This document shows, one piece after another, positions 24,323-32,821 of a DNA stretch of 46,898 bases; the stretch's first letter is position 1; the number at the start of each line of letters is the position of its first letter. The notes under the pieces were generated by a model that was not told the DNA's origin, did not search any database, and saw only the letters and a list, made by a program, of their open reading frames with translations. The stretch comes from CAZSNT01 sp964607765 (lineage in GTDB: Bacteria; Verrucomicrobiota; Lentisphaeria; Oligosphaerales; JABHEG01), in NCBI GenBank assembly GCA_964607765.1, contig CAZSNT010000075.1, forward strand, positions 1-46,898. Direction: 5' to 3'. The translations under genes and the position numbers were made by a program.

Positions 24323-24391
24323 CGCGGACTGGACATCTGCGAACACGGCAACGAGGCCTACAGCGGTTTCCAGGTCTTTACCACGCAGTGA
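24323..24391 (+). pseudogene. Relic of the 3' end of a second amtB
   Basis: The 22 codons before the TGA at 24389 read RGLDICEHGNEAYSGFQVF-TTQ, nearly identical to the AmtB C-terminus encoded at 23601-23666. Most base differences are at third codon positions, and the two amino-acid changes are conservative (Ser to Cys, Ile to Val). No other part of amtB is present upstream. The frame is open back to 24167 but that stretch has no Amt similarity. A second amtB that has been deleted except for its tail is the simplest explanation; a short expressed peptide that mimics the AmtB tail is possible. Confidence 0.75.
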
Positions 24392-24400
24392 TTGCCCCGC

Positions 24401-24455
24401 GGGATGCGCGCGTCGCCTTTGGCCGTCTCCTCCGCGCGCGCATCCCCCCCTTTTT
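24401..24455 (+). terminator. Intrinsic terminator after the amtB relic
   Basis: GGGATGCGCGCG (24401-24412) pairs with CGCGCGCATCCC (about 24435-24446), and TTTTT follows at 24451-24455. The loop is about 22 bases. It begins ten bases after the relic's stop, as expected if a full gene once ended here. The stretch 24456-24591 shows nothing further. Confidence 0.75.
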
Positions 24456-24591
24456 CGTGTCTGCGACAATAGACGGCCTGCCTCGTGCGTCTTACTGTAT
24501 GTGGCTCAGCCACAAGGCCTACGCAGGGCGCTCCGACGCCCTCGGCCTGTTCCGCCATTGCTCAGAACCAAAGGCAGAGTAAGACGCCAGT

Positions 24592-26640
24592 ATGTCGACA
24601 GAACAGCAGACCCCCGAAGCCGATACGCCGTCGCCCGCCCTGGCAGGCGACACGCCTGTCCACGAGGATTCCCGCGCGCAGACCGCGCCGGGCGCGAGTG
24701 AGAGGGTGCCGCCAAAGTGGCTCTTTGTCCTTGGCGCCGTGGCCTTGGTGGCCACCGCCGCATCGAGGACGCTGCCTGTACCGGCCGGGCCGCCTGTCAC
24801 GGCGGCGGATCTGACCATGGCGCTGGCGTTTGCCGCCGTGCTGTTCGGCCTGTGGCGGTATACCCTCCGCGTGGGGTCTGCACCCTTGCTCTTTGCCACT
24901 CTGGCGGCCTACTGCCTGGCCGCGCTGCTATCCGGCAGCGGCAAGTCGGGCGCATTGGAGAGCATCCAGCGCGTGGAACAGCTGTTCTGCGGTACGCTGG
25001 TGTTTGCATTCCTGCTGTCGAACCGGAGGCGCTGGGTCGCAGGGCTCGTCGGTTTGGGGCTTGCGGCCAACGTGGTTGCGGCGCTCTGGCAGATGCGCGG
25101 CGGTTACGGCGTGCCTGTGACGGGGCTGTTCCACAGTCGCATGGCCCTCGGCTTCTACCTGGCCCTGGCCTTGGTGTGGAGCCTGCCTTACTGGCTTGCA
25201 GCGGTGTGCTGCGTGCCGAGCCGCATCGGCTGTGTGGCCGCCACGGCCTTGGTCCTGTTCTGCATCGCCCATGGTCAAATGCTGCTGATTGCCTGCCTGG
25301 GCGTGCTGTTGGTAGGATTCCTGCACTCGCGGCAAGGCGCGCTGCTGAACACTGCCGCCGTGGCTCTGCTGCTGCTGGTCTGCGCCACGGTGCACCCGGG
25401 CACTGACACGCTCCGTGCCACATTGTCGCCGTTCAGCAACGGACAGCTGAACCAGTACGGCAACGCGACCGCCTTGAGGGGCACAGCGCCGGGCGACGTG
25501 AAGGTGCAGGAAGCAGGCAAGATCAAGCAGTCGCACACCGAGGTGGTCGCCGCGTTCAGGATGGCCGCGGACAATCCGCTGTTCGGCATAGGCGCCGGCA
25601 AGTACCAATCGTTCATCGGCGCGCATTACGGCGAGCTGCCCAACCCCAGCTTCAATGCTGTGGAGACAGACACCCAGTCCGGGCTGGGCATTCTGGTGGG
25701 GACCATGGGGTTCCCCGTAGCCGCCCTGGTCGTCATTCTGCTCCTGCACGGCTTGAGTCACGGCCTGCGCCGTTTCCTCACGGCGTCGACGCCTGATCCT
25801 GCGCATCTGGCGGGGGCCGGCGCCTTGGCGGTGACAGCCTTCGGCCTGTTGATCAGCGACCCGTTCGTGCGCGGCGTCGGCTGGTACCCCGCCCTGGCGC
25901 TGGCAAGCGTGTTTGCCGCGCCGCGGGCGGGTGGGACCGAGCCACAGGCTGCCGGCCTCGGCTTGCGCGGCGTCATCGGATGGGGCGCAGTGTATGCGGT
26001 GTTGATCGGGGCGTTGCTGGGGCGTGCGGTGCTGGACCGTCCTGGCCAGGCGCCGCCTCCCGCGCCAGCGCCCTCCCCCACTGTTGCCGTGCCGCCGGCC
26101 GCTGCGCCGGAGCCGGGAGCAACGGTAACGGAGACGCCGAGCACAACGACCTATGCCGCAGACTTCGATTTCTTCCGGGTCATTGACGCGTCGGACATGA
26201 AAGAGATCACCGAGCCGATGATCCTCGAGAAGGACACGGGCATGGCAGCCCGCGCGGCAAAGAAGGCCATCCTGCGCATCCCGGACAAGAAGGGCGTGCC
26301 GCCGGACGGTGAGCCGCCCGCCATGAAGTACGGCGGTGCGGTGTTCGACCTGGACGTGGCAAAGCCGACGAAGTGCAAAATCTGGCTGCGCGTGTGGTGG
26401 GAAGGCTCGTGCGGCAACACGATCTACGTCCGTACGGAAGCGGATCCGCAGCCTCGCGTGGTGGGCAACGACGGAACTTACGATGCCTGGCATTGGCTGC
26501 CTGCCCCAGCGCTCTACGAGTTGGACGCGGGAACCACGCGGCTCTACCTGCTGAACCGCGAGGATGGTATACGGCTGGATCAGATCCTGGTGACCGGCGA
26601 CCTGCAGTACGTGCCGCAAGGCATCGAGGAGGACGAGTGA
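24592..26640 (+). CDS. O-antigen ligase/polymerase-like membrane protein with C-terminal sugar-binding-like domain
   Basis: A 682-residue protein. After a hydrophilic N-terminal 40 residues come about ten membrane helices (43-475). The loop AADNPLFGIGAGKYQSFIGAHYGELP with the later TDTQSGLGILVGTMGFPVA is the Wzy/WaaL-type signature. A Pro/Ala-rich linker (about 483-518) leads to a soluble domain (about 520-680) of the kind fused to many PVC secreted proteins: FRVIDASDM, KCKIWLRVWWEGSCGNTIYVR, WHWLPAPALYELDAGTTRLYLLNREDGIRLDQILVT. That pattern (W.W, L.aG, REDG..LDqi..T) is of a galactose-binding beta-sandwich. The protein may polymerise or ligate glycans and hold them outside the membrane. The stop overlaps the start of the next gene. 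Confidence 0.8.
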   Translation: MSTEQQTPEADTPSPALAGDTPVHEDSRAQTAPGASERVPPKWLFVLGAVALVATAASRTLPVPAGPPVTAADLTMALAFAAVLFGLWRYTLRVGSAPLLFATLAAYCLAALLSGSGKSGALESIQRVEQLFCGTLVFAFLLSNRRRWVAGLVGLGLAANVVAALWQMRGGYGVPVTGLFHSRMALGFYLALALVWSLPYWLAAVCCVPSRIGCVAATALVLFCIAHGQMLLIACLGVLLVGFLHSRQGALLNTAAVALLLLVCATVHPGTDTLRATLSPFSNGQLNQYGNATALRGTAPGDVKVQEAGKIKQSHTEVVAAFRMAADNPLFGIGAGKYQSFIGAHYGELPNPSFNAVETDTQSGLGILVGTMGFPVAALVVILLLHGLSHGLRRFLTASTPDPAHLAGAGALAVTAFGLLISDPFVRGVGWYPALALASVFAAPRAGGTEPQAAGLGLRGVIGWGAVYAVLIGALLGRAVLDRPGQAPPPAPAPSPTVAVPPAAAPEPGATVTETPSTTTYAADFDFFRVIDASDMKEITEPMILEKDTGMAARAAKKAILRIPDKKGVPPDGEPPAMKYGGAVFDLDVAKPTKCKIWLRVWWEGSCGNTIYVRTEADPQPRVVGNDGTYDAWHWLPAPALYELDAGTTRLYLLNREDGIRLDQILVTGDLQYVPQGIEEDE

Positions 26641-27413
26641 TGATGCGCAACGCGGTACGGCTGGCAGTGGGTTGTGTGGGAATCTGTCTGCTCTGCAGCG
26701 CGGTCGAGGGCGCCGAGCAGACCGTCGAGCTGCCGGCTGAGGAGTTTCTCAGGCTCGTCAGGCGCCCGCTGCAGCAGGATCTCTGGGCACGTATATCCGG
26801 CACGATCGTGCGCATGGACAAGGCCGGTAAACGCAAGGCGCAGGTCAAGCTCGGCATCGTGTTCGGGCCGAACGCAAACCGGGCCGAGATACTGCTCGAC
26901 GACAGGAACTACTACGAACTGTTGCAGCAACACTCCGGGGACGCCGCGGGCAAGGCGGAACTCAGCGTCCCGGAGGACGAGACCGGAGTCAGTCTGGCCG
27001 AGCTCGGCGTCGAGCCGGAGGATGTTACACTGGCCTTCATTTACTGGGACTTCGTCACGGAGGGAAAGCGTGAGTCATTCCGGCGCCAGCCCTGCCGTGT
27101 GATGGTTCTGGAGCATCCGGAAGGCAAGGGGTACGTGAAGGTATGGTTCGCTGTCCGGGAAGGGTTCCCGCTCAAGGCGGAATGGTACAAGCCGGCAGCC
27201 ACCGAGTGCTGGCGCACGCTCGAATTCAAGGGCGCGAAGAAGCACAAGAGCAAGTTCTGGTTCGTCAAGGAGATGCGTCTGGAGGGGGAAGACTGGAAGA
27301 CACAGGTTGCGTTCCAGGACGTGGACCTGTTCACGCCGGACGAGGAACCCGTACCGGAGAGCTTCTTCGACAAGCCTGAGGTCACGCCGGACGCCGCACC
27401 GGAGAAGCCCTGA
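26640..27413 (+). CDS. LolA-like outer-membrane lipoprotein-sorting family (TP-0789 type)
   Basis: A 257-residue protein whose ATG overlaps the preceding stop by one base, with GGAGGA upstream. A signal peptide (AVRLAVGCVGICLLCSAVEGA) is present. The middle and end (YVKVWFAVREGFPLKAEWY, SKFWFVKEMRLEGEDWKTQVAF, DVDLFTPD) match the LolA-like family of single-domain periplasmic proteins with a half-barrel that carries lipids or lipoproteins. Coupling with an O-antigen-ligase-like gene suggests a shared role in envelope assembly. Specific cargo unknown. Confidence 0.7.
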   Translation: MMRNAVRLAVGCVGICLLCSAVEGAEQTVELPAEEFLRLVRRPLQQDLWARISGTIVRMDKAGKRKAQVKLGIVFGPNANRAEILLDDRNYYELLQQHSGDAAGKAELSVPEDETGVSLAELGVEPEDVTLAFIYWDFVTEGKRESFRRQPCRVMVLEHPEGKGYVKVWFAVREGFPLKAEWYKPAATECWRTLEFKGAKKHKSKFWFVKEMRLEGEDWKTQVAFQDVDLFTPDEEPVPESFFDKPEVTPDAAPEKP

Positions 27414-27462
27414 GGCAACGCACGGAAGTGGTGGTGGTGTGCCGAAGACCTTGGTCCGAGCT

Positions 27463-29592
27463 TCAACGCGTCAGTGATGGATCGGTGGCAACGCCCGCCC
27501 CTTGAGTGACAAGGTCAGCGAGGGCCGGATAGGAAGCGACTACCGCCTCACGCAGTTCCGCGTACTGATCGGCCGGCGCTCTCCCACGATCCATGGCACG
27601 GACAAACTGGGTGACATAGGCTCTTACGCGGTCGGCAGGCATGGAGACGTCGGCCGCGTCACGCAACGCCAGGCCGAGAAACTCCGCCGCATGCGGCAGA
27701 ACGGCCTGGTTTCGGGAGAGCGCCAACCCCGTCGCCGAGCCCATGAGGTTGGCGAATTGTCCAGGATGCCGGGGGCCACCACGCTTGACCGCACGCAGCA
27801 CGGCAACGCCAAACTGCCGCGGCAGCTCCTGGCTTGCAGCAGGCAACTCGGCAGGCACACTTCGGATCAGATCACGCCAGATGCGCTGCGCAACGTGTTG
27901 GTCCGGCTTCTCGTCCAGCACTCGCAAGGCCGCCTGTGCGGCCAACGGCCAGCCGTTGGCCTGACTGGGTTGCTCCTGCAGCGCCTGAGAAACAGCCTTG
28001 TTCAGGTCGCCAAACATCAACACTGGCTTACGCGGAACGCCGGTGAACGAGGCGAACACCTGGATCTGCCCAGCTGCCAGCTCCGGCTCTGTCAGCCCAC
28101 TCAGCAGGGCCTCGGCCTGAGCAGGCTGCCCCGTGATGAAACGCAGAGCGGCCTCCACGCCCACCTGCCAGTCAGAGCGCCTGTGCGGCCGCAGACGAAC
28201 CAGAAGGTCGGCAGTCTCGACGAGTTGGTTCTGAGAGATACCAACAGCGATTAACAGCGCGTCTATCCTTGCGCTCAGTCGCGGCGGGGGCGACTTCAGC
28301 ACGTCTTCAAGCGAAGACACGACACCCCAGGCCTGACCGGGCTCGCCCTGAGCCACCTCCAGCCAGCAGGGAAGGCGAACGTAGCCCGGTGCGCCGACAT
28401 CGGCAATCAGCCCGCGGTATACGGCCATCGCGTCGTTCCGACGCCCGCTGATCCAATCGAGGTCGGCAAGCGCACAGCGCCGTGCTGCTGTCGCCTCTTC
28501 AGCCAACAGGGCTTCCCGTCGGACACGCTCCTCGGCCAGTGTCGTCCCCAACTCCACTCCCTGCGCGGCGCCGGCGGCCAGAGTTTTGAACAACCCCTTC
28601 CATGCGGCCGGACGCTGTTCCGGAGGCAACTCAGGCTCCAGGCTCCTGAAAAGCGCGTGGGCCTCCTTGTGCGCCTTCTTCCGCAAGAGTGATTCGGCCG
28701 CATAGAGACGCTGCGCCGGGCTCTTGCTTGTCGAAACACGATGCCGGAGACCTTCTACCTGGGCTTCCGTCTTGATCCGGCCGGCCGTATTGGGCAGCAG
28801 AGAAGCACGATATCCCTTACGACGCACATCGCTGCACTCGAGCATCAGACGCCCCAGCTGTGAGCTGCGGATCGTGAAGTTCCGAAACAGCGCCTCCAAA
28901 GCGCCGGCAATGTCTCGGAGGAACTCAGTACATTCAGGTTTCCCTTTCCCTCGCAGGAGAGCGTCCACGACTGCTTCCTGGTGGCTTCCCGTCGCTCGAT
29001 CGAAGAGCCTGATGGCTGTCACCGCGCTGGCACCGCGTCTGCTGCTCACCGCGCGGTACGGCAGACCAAGCGCGTACAACGCCAAGACAGCTCGTGGGTC
29101 AACGACCTGCTCCTCGTTCGCGGAGTTCGCTTCGTGAAGAGCAGACGCCAGGTCACGCCACCCTTTGCCCACTTGCCCTCGCGGCAGTAGGGCAAACAGC
29201 GTCATCAGGTCGTCGATGCGACCGTCCATGACGGCCGCGAATACGCCAAACGCCTTGGCCCCGTCCGTGTCGACACCGTAGAGCCTGGCGCCGATCCGGG
29301 CAGCATCGGCCTCGTCACCCGCGGCTCTCACGGCGACGGCAGCGGAGAGCATCACGTCCACTGCGAGCTTCTGCGGATCGTCGACGGCAGTACCGGCAAG
29401 CCGTTCAGCCGTCGACTCCAGCCACGCTACAGCCGCTCCCTGCAAGACTTGTGCCGGTACGGCATAGTCGGCATAGGGGCTTGGGACAGGACGCACAATT
29501 CTGGTAATGGGACGACGCGGCCGCTGAGCGCAGAGACCGAACAACGGCCCGAGCAGCAGCAGACACAACATGAATCGCCGAAATCGAGTCAT
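27463..29592 (-). CDS. Secreted TPR-like solenoid protein, function unknown
   Basis: A 709-residue protein. The ATG at 29592 has GGGAGGA six bases upstream; an ATG seven codons upstream (29613, GGGGAG six bases before it) is equally good. MTRFRRFMLCLLLLGPLFGLCAQ is a signal peptide. The rest is a helical repeat protein (RLYAAESLLRKKAHKEAHALFRSLEPELP, LADLDWISGRRNDAMAVYRGLIAD and similar units). No catalytic motifs. It is 56 bp downstream of the permease gene on the same strand, so it may be co-transcribed with it. Confidence 0.7.
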   Translation of the reverse strand: MTRFRRFMLCLLLLGPLFGLCAQRPRRPITRIVRPVPSPYADYAVPAQVLQGAAVAWLESTAERLAGTAVDDPQKLAVDVMLSAAVAVRAAGDEADAARIGARLYGVDTDGAKAFGVFAAVMDGRIDDLMTLFALLPRGQVGKGWRDLASALHEANSANEEQVVDPRAVLALYALGLPYRAVSSRRGASAVTAIRLFDRATGSHQEAVVDALLRGKGKPECTEFLRDIAGALEALFRNFTIRSSQLGRLMLECSDVRRKGYRASLLPNTAGRIKTEAQVEGLRHRVSTSKSPAQRLYAAESLLRKKAHKEAHALFRSLEPELPPEQRPAAWKGLFKTLAAGAAQGVELGTTLAEERVRREALLAEEATAARRCALADLDWISGRRNDAMAVYRGLIADVGAPGYVRLPCWLEVAQGEPGQAWGVVSSLEDVLKSPPPRLSARIDALLIAVGISQNQLVETADLLVRLRPHRRSDWQVGVEAALRFITGQPAQAEALLSGLTEPELAAGQIQVFASFTGVPRKPVLMFGDLNKAVSQALQEQPSQANGWPLAAQAALRVLDEKPDQHVAQRIWRDLIRSVPAELPAASQELPRQFGVAVLRAVKRGGPRHPGQFANLMGSATGLALSRNQAVLPHAAEFLGLALRDAADVSMPADRVRAYVTQFVRAMDRGRAPADQYAELREAVVASYPALADLVTQGAGVATDPSLTR

Positions 29593-29648
29593 CGGAAATC
29601 CTCCCTGAGACATCAGAAACTCCCCAGGACCAGGATAATGCCCGCGCG

Positions 29649-30824
29649 CTACAGCCGGTCCTGCTGGGCGAGGAAGGACTTGTTCTCGAGCTCGTAGATG
29701 TAGAAGCAGACGGCGCAGAGCCCGAAAATGAGCGGGCCGTAGACGATCCCGATCGGGCCGAACAGACGCAGCCCGCCGAGGATCGCAAAGAACAACACCA
29801 CGGTCGACATGCCGACACGTCCGCCCATCAACACGGGGCGCAGGAAGTTGTCGATCATGCCGACCACGCCGAAACACCACACGGCCAGCCCGATCGCTGC
29901 CCACATTCGGCCCTGGATCAGCAGAAAACCAACGGCGGGAACCCACACCAGGGCGGTGCCGACGAACGGAATCAGCGACGCCGCACCAAGCATGGCGCCC
30001 CAGAACAGGGCCGGAATGCCGACCGCCTTGAACGCGATCATCGCGGCAAGCCCCTGACACATCGCTGTGATGAACGTGCCAAGGAACACCGCCTGCGTGA
30101 CCTCCTTCACGCGTGTTGCCAACGCCTCCTCCTGAGTGGATGTCAGCGGCGACAGATGCAGCACGTATTCCAGCATCGTGTGCCCGTCACGGAACACGAA
30201 GAACATCACGAACAGCATGATGGCGAACGCGAAGAGCAACGAGCCACCCGCCCGCAGCAGAGGCATCACCTGCTCACCCGTGAATTTCAGCGCGCCCTTG
30301 CCCGCATCCAAGATGTCCTCCGCTATGTCCAGTTTCTCGAAGTCCGGTGAGGCAATCCAGCGTTTGGCGGACTCGTAAGCGCCTGCCAGCCGGAGTTTCT
30401 GCAGCCGCGCCTGGTACGACGGCGACTCCAGCGTCTGTTCGGCTCGCGCGAGCACGGTCTCGTACCGCTTCTCCGCCACCCATGTGTTGACCTTCTGGAT
30501 GCTGTCGATCCCCTGCTTCACCAACGCGCTGAGGAACAGGCTTGCAGGAACGATCACCAGCAGCGACACGAGCAGCACGGATACGAAAGCCGCCGCGTTG
30601 TCGCGGTGGACGAACTTGCCGCGCAACCAGCGGTGGACGGGCCCGAACATCGTGGCCAGCAGCAGCGCGAAGATGATCGAGTTCAGGAACGGTTTCAGAA
30701 TCTGGAAAACGCCCCACATCGACGCCAGCATGAGCACGATGACCACAATCCGGGCCTGCTGCGTGGCCCAGCGCTGTGCATCCTGTAGAGGGGCAGATTG
30801 ATGACGCCATCCCATGGGTTTCAT
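29649..30824 (-). CDS. AI-2E/PerM family permease
   Basis: A 391-residue membrane protein with about eight helices and the long extracytoplasmic helical loop (about residues 90-170) that defines the family. GIPALFWGAMLGAASLIPFVGTALVWVPA and DNFLRPVLMGGRVGMSTVVLFFAILGGLRLFGPIGIVYGP are the conserved C-terminal motifs. The frame is open to 31085 only because it runs through the 21-bp repeats. ATGs at 30824 and 30815 both lack a ribosome site; a promoter directly before 30824 suggests a leaderless message. Substrate unknown; the family includes exporters and Na+/H+ antiporters. Confidence 0.88.
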   Translation of the reverse strand: MKPMGWRHQSAPLQDAQRWATQQARIVVIVLMLASMWGVFQILKPFLNSIIFALLLATMFGPVHRWLRGKFVHRDNAAAFVSVLLVSLLVIVPASLFLSALVKQGIDSIQKVNTWVAEKRYETVLARAEQTLESPSYQARLQKLRLAGAYESAKRWIASPDFEKLDIAEDILDAGKGALKFTGEQVMPLLRAGGSLLFAFAIMLFVMFFVFRDGHTMLEYVLHLSPLTSTQEEALATRVKEVTQAVFLGTFITAMCQGLAAMIAFKAVGIPALFWGAMLGAASLIPFVGTALVWVPAVGFLLIQGRMWAAIGLAVWCFGVVGMIDNFLRPVLMGGRVGMSTVVLFFAILGGLRLFGPIGIVYGPLIFGLCAVCFYIYELENKSFLAQQDRL

Positions 30825-30831
30825 GGCGGCC

Positions 30832-30859
30832 AAAATAGCACGGGAACATGGCAAGACAA
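30832..30859 (-). promoter_or_regulatory. Promoter of the permease gene, probably leaderless
   Basis: On the minus strand TTGTCT (30859-30854) and TATTTT (30837-30832, within TGCTATTTT) are 16 bp apart. The predicted start of transcription, six to seven bases after the -10, falls on the ATG at 30824. Confidence 0.5.
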
Positions 30860-30900
30860 CCACCGATGCCGGAGGTCGTTCCCACAGACGGGAACTCCTG

Positions 30901-31045
30901 CGGATGACCGGAAAACCCCAACGGATGGCAGAGCCGGCCAACGGATGACCGGAAAACACCAACGGATGACCGGAAAACTCCCACGGATGGCAGAGCCGGC
31001 CAACGGATGACCGGAAGACTCCTGGGGGTGACCGGAAAACACCCG
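30901..31045. repeat. Two-unit (A/B) 20-21-bp repeat array
   Basis: Unit A, CGGATGACCGGAAAAC plus five variable bases (21 bp), and unit B, CGGATGGCAGAGCCGGCCAA (20 bp), follow in the order A-B-A-A-B-A-A', where the last is degraded. The two B copies are identical. The array lies between the divergent permease and YiiX-like genes. The surrounding gap 30825-31144 otherwise holds only the permease promoter. Confidence 0.88.
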
Positions 31046-31144
31046 CCGATCGGGCAGCCGACCAGCGGCCGGCGAATCGGCGCACAGGCTCTCCGAAACG
31101 GGGGGCACTGGAAATCCTGTGTGGAAGAGAACAGAGTATGGATC

Positions 31145-32821
31145 ATGGAAGCTAATATCACCCCCTTCTGTTCGAACCTCGCTGCAGCAACCCTCTGCGC
31201 GTGGTGCGCCGCCCTGCCCCACCAAAGCTCTGCCCAAGCCTGGCACCGTGGCCGAATCCTGCCGGGCGATGCGGGTGGGAAGCCACGTCCCGCGGCCACT
31301 GCCGCTGCGCGCGAGAGGATGTTGGCCAACGATGTGAAGCGGCTGCGGGCGCTGACTGCGGCGATGCAGGCCATGGCCCGGGAGATGCAGGCGCTGCAGC
31401 AGAGCGTCGGTGTGAAGAAGCGCAAGCATTTCACGAGTGACGAACATGACGCCATTGAGGGGCTGCTGTTCCGGTACCTGGTCTGTCGGGAGTCACTTTG
31501 GGACATTGTGGAGTTCTACGCCGGGATCGAGTCCGCGCCGCCTCACCCGCCGGAGTGGACCAAGGGATTCGTCATTGGTCTGAACGCGGCAATACAGCTG
31601 TCCCACTACGGATCCAGGCTGGTTGAGACGTTCCTGGACGAACCGGCGGTCATCGCCAAACTCAACGAAGCGTACTTCCGCTACGAAATACCTGCGCAGA
31701 CCTATGACCGGCTGTTTGATTCGGTAACGGCAATCAAGAACATCGAAGCACTCAAGCTTGCCTGGACGTTGTTCCGGGAGGAACAGGCCAACCCGAAGTC
31801 CAGTCTGTCCGTCTTGGCCAAATCGGACACGCCGTACCGTGACCTGATCCACCAGATTCAGACGCTCCATCCGTTGGCAGAAGCGCAGACCCGTTCGATA
31901 CTGGAGAAGCGGTCGCTTCTCCTGCCCGACCTGCGGAATCGCTTGCGGCAGACGATGCTGGTCGACCTGGCGCGCAGGGCGCGACGCGAGTTCGGCAGCA
32001 ATCTCGAGGCGGCCCGGGCTGTGCTCTACAACGGCGTGGGTCGAATTAAAGCCCCGTTGGGCGCGCTGCTGCATCTCAGCCCGGCTCAGGAACAGCAGGT
32101 CAAGTCCCTGCTCCGGCCGGGCGACCTGATACTCACGTACAAGTCCGGGTACATGAGTAACGTGTTCCTGCCGGGGCGCTTCAAGCACGGCATCACGTAT
32201 GTCGGCACGCCTGAGCAACGCCGCAAGCTTGGCCTGGACGTCGCCGCTGCACGGAATGTCCCGGCTCCGCGGCGCGAGAAACTGCAGCAGGATCTGGGTG
32301 TGGACCGCCTGCCGTCCGGACACCGTGCCGACCTGATCGAGGCAGTCGCCGAAGGCGTTATCTTCAACTCCCTCGACCGGCTCGCCGAGGAGCACCTGAA
32401 CCGGATGGTGGTCATCCGGCCGCGACTGACACAGCAGCAGCGCGCCGAGCAGTTGGCAACCGTCTTCCTGCTTCTCGGCAGTGGCTACGATTTTGACTTC
32501 GACTTCAATGACGCCTCGTGCCAGTGCTGCACGGAGGTGATCTACCGCTCGCTGCACGGGCAAGGACCTGTGAGTTTCCGGCTTGTCGCGCGCCTCGGTC
32601 GACAGACACTCAGCCCGGACGACATCCTGCAGCACTACCTGCACGACCGGCCCAGATCCTTTGACTTCGTGCTGTTCGCTGCGCCCGGGGCAGGCGGAGA
32701 GGACTCGGCTTCCGTGCGATCCGGACCGGCCGGGGAAAAGCAGTTCACAAAGTGGCTCGGCACAACGTTTGCCGACTCAGTGCTGAAGCCGTTCCGGTTC
32801 TCCCTGCCGCACGAGCCATGA
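31145..32821 (+). CDS. YiiX-like permuted papain-fold (NlpC/P60-LRAT superfamily) protein
   Basis: A 558-residue protein; the ATG at 31145 begins a hydrophobic leader (SNLAAATLCAWCAALPHQSSAQA), and the open frame further upstream crosses the repeats. Residues about 60-320 are helical. The C-terminal part has LRPGDLILTYKSGYMSN, FKHGITYVG (His348) and YDFDFDFNDASCQCCTEVIYRSL (Cys462 in the CTE position), which match the His-first, Cys-last order of YiiX/LRAT-type enzymes. These act on peptides or acyl-lipids. The stop overlaps the mlaE start as ATGA, placing it firmly in a lipid-transport operon. Confidence 0.8.
   Translation: MEANITPFCSNLAAATLCAWCAALPHQSSAQAWHRGRILPGDAGGKPRPAATAAARERMLANDVKRLRALTAAMQAMAREMQALQQSVGVKKRKHFTSDEHDAIEGLLFRYLVCRESLWDIVEFYAGIESAPPHPPEWTKGFVIGLNAAIQLSHYGSRLVETFLDEPAVIAKLNEAYFRYEIPAQTYDRLFDSVTAIKNIEALKLAWTLFREEQANPKSSLSVLAKSDTPYRDLIHQIQTLHPLAEAQTRSILEKRSLLLPDLRNRLRQTMLVDLARRARREFGSNLEAARAVLYNGVGRIKAPLGALLHLSPAQEQQVKSLLRPGDLILTYKSGYMSNVFLPGRFKHGITYVGTPEQRRKLGLDVAAARNVPAPRREKLQQDLGVDRLPSGHRADLIEAVAEGVIFNSLDRLAEEHLNRMVVIRPRLTQQQRAEQLATVFLLLGSGYDFDFDFNDASCQCCTEVIYRSLHGQGPVSFRLVARLGRQTLSPDDILQHYLHDRPRSFDFVLFAAPGAGGEDSASVRSGPAGEKQFTKWLGTTFADSVLKPFRFSLPHEP

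Noticed and set aside
24167..24391. A 74-residue coding gene ending in the AmtB tail
   Set aside because: Only the last 22 codons resemble anything; the upstream part has no ribosome site and no similarity, so a relic is the better call.
31007..31144. Upstream extension of the YiiX-like protein
   Set aside because: The first part of the extension reads through the degraded 21-bp repeats, and the hydrophobic leader starts at 31145.
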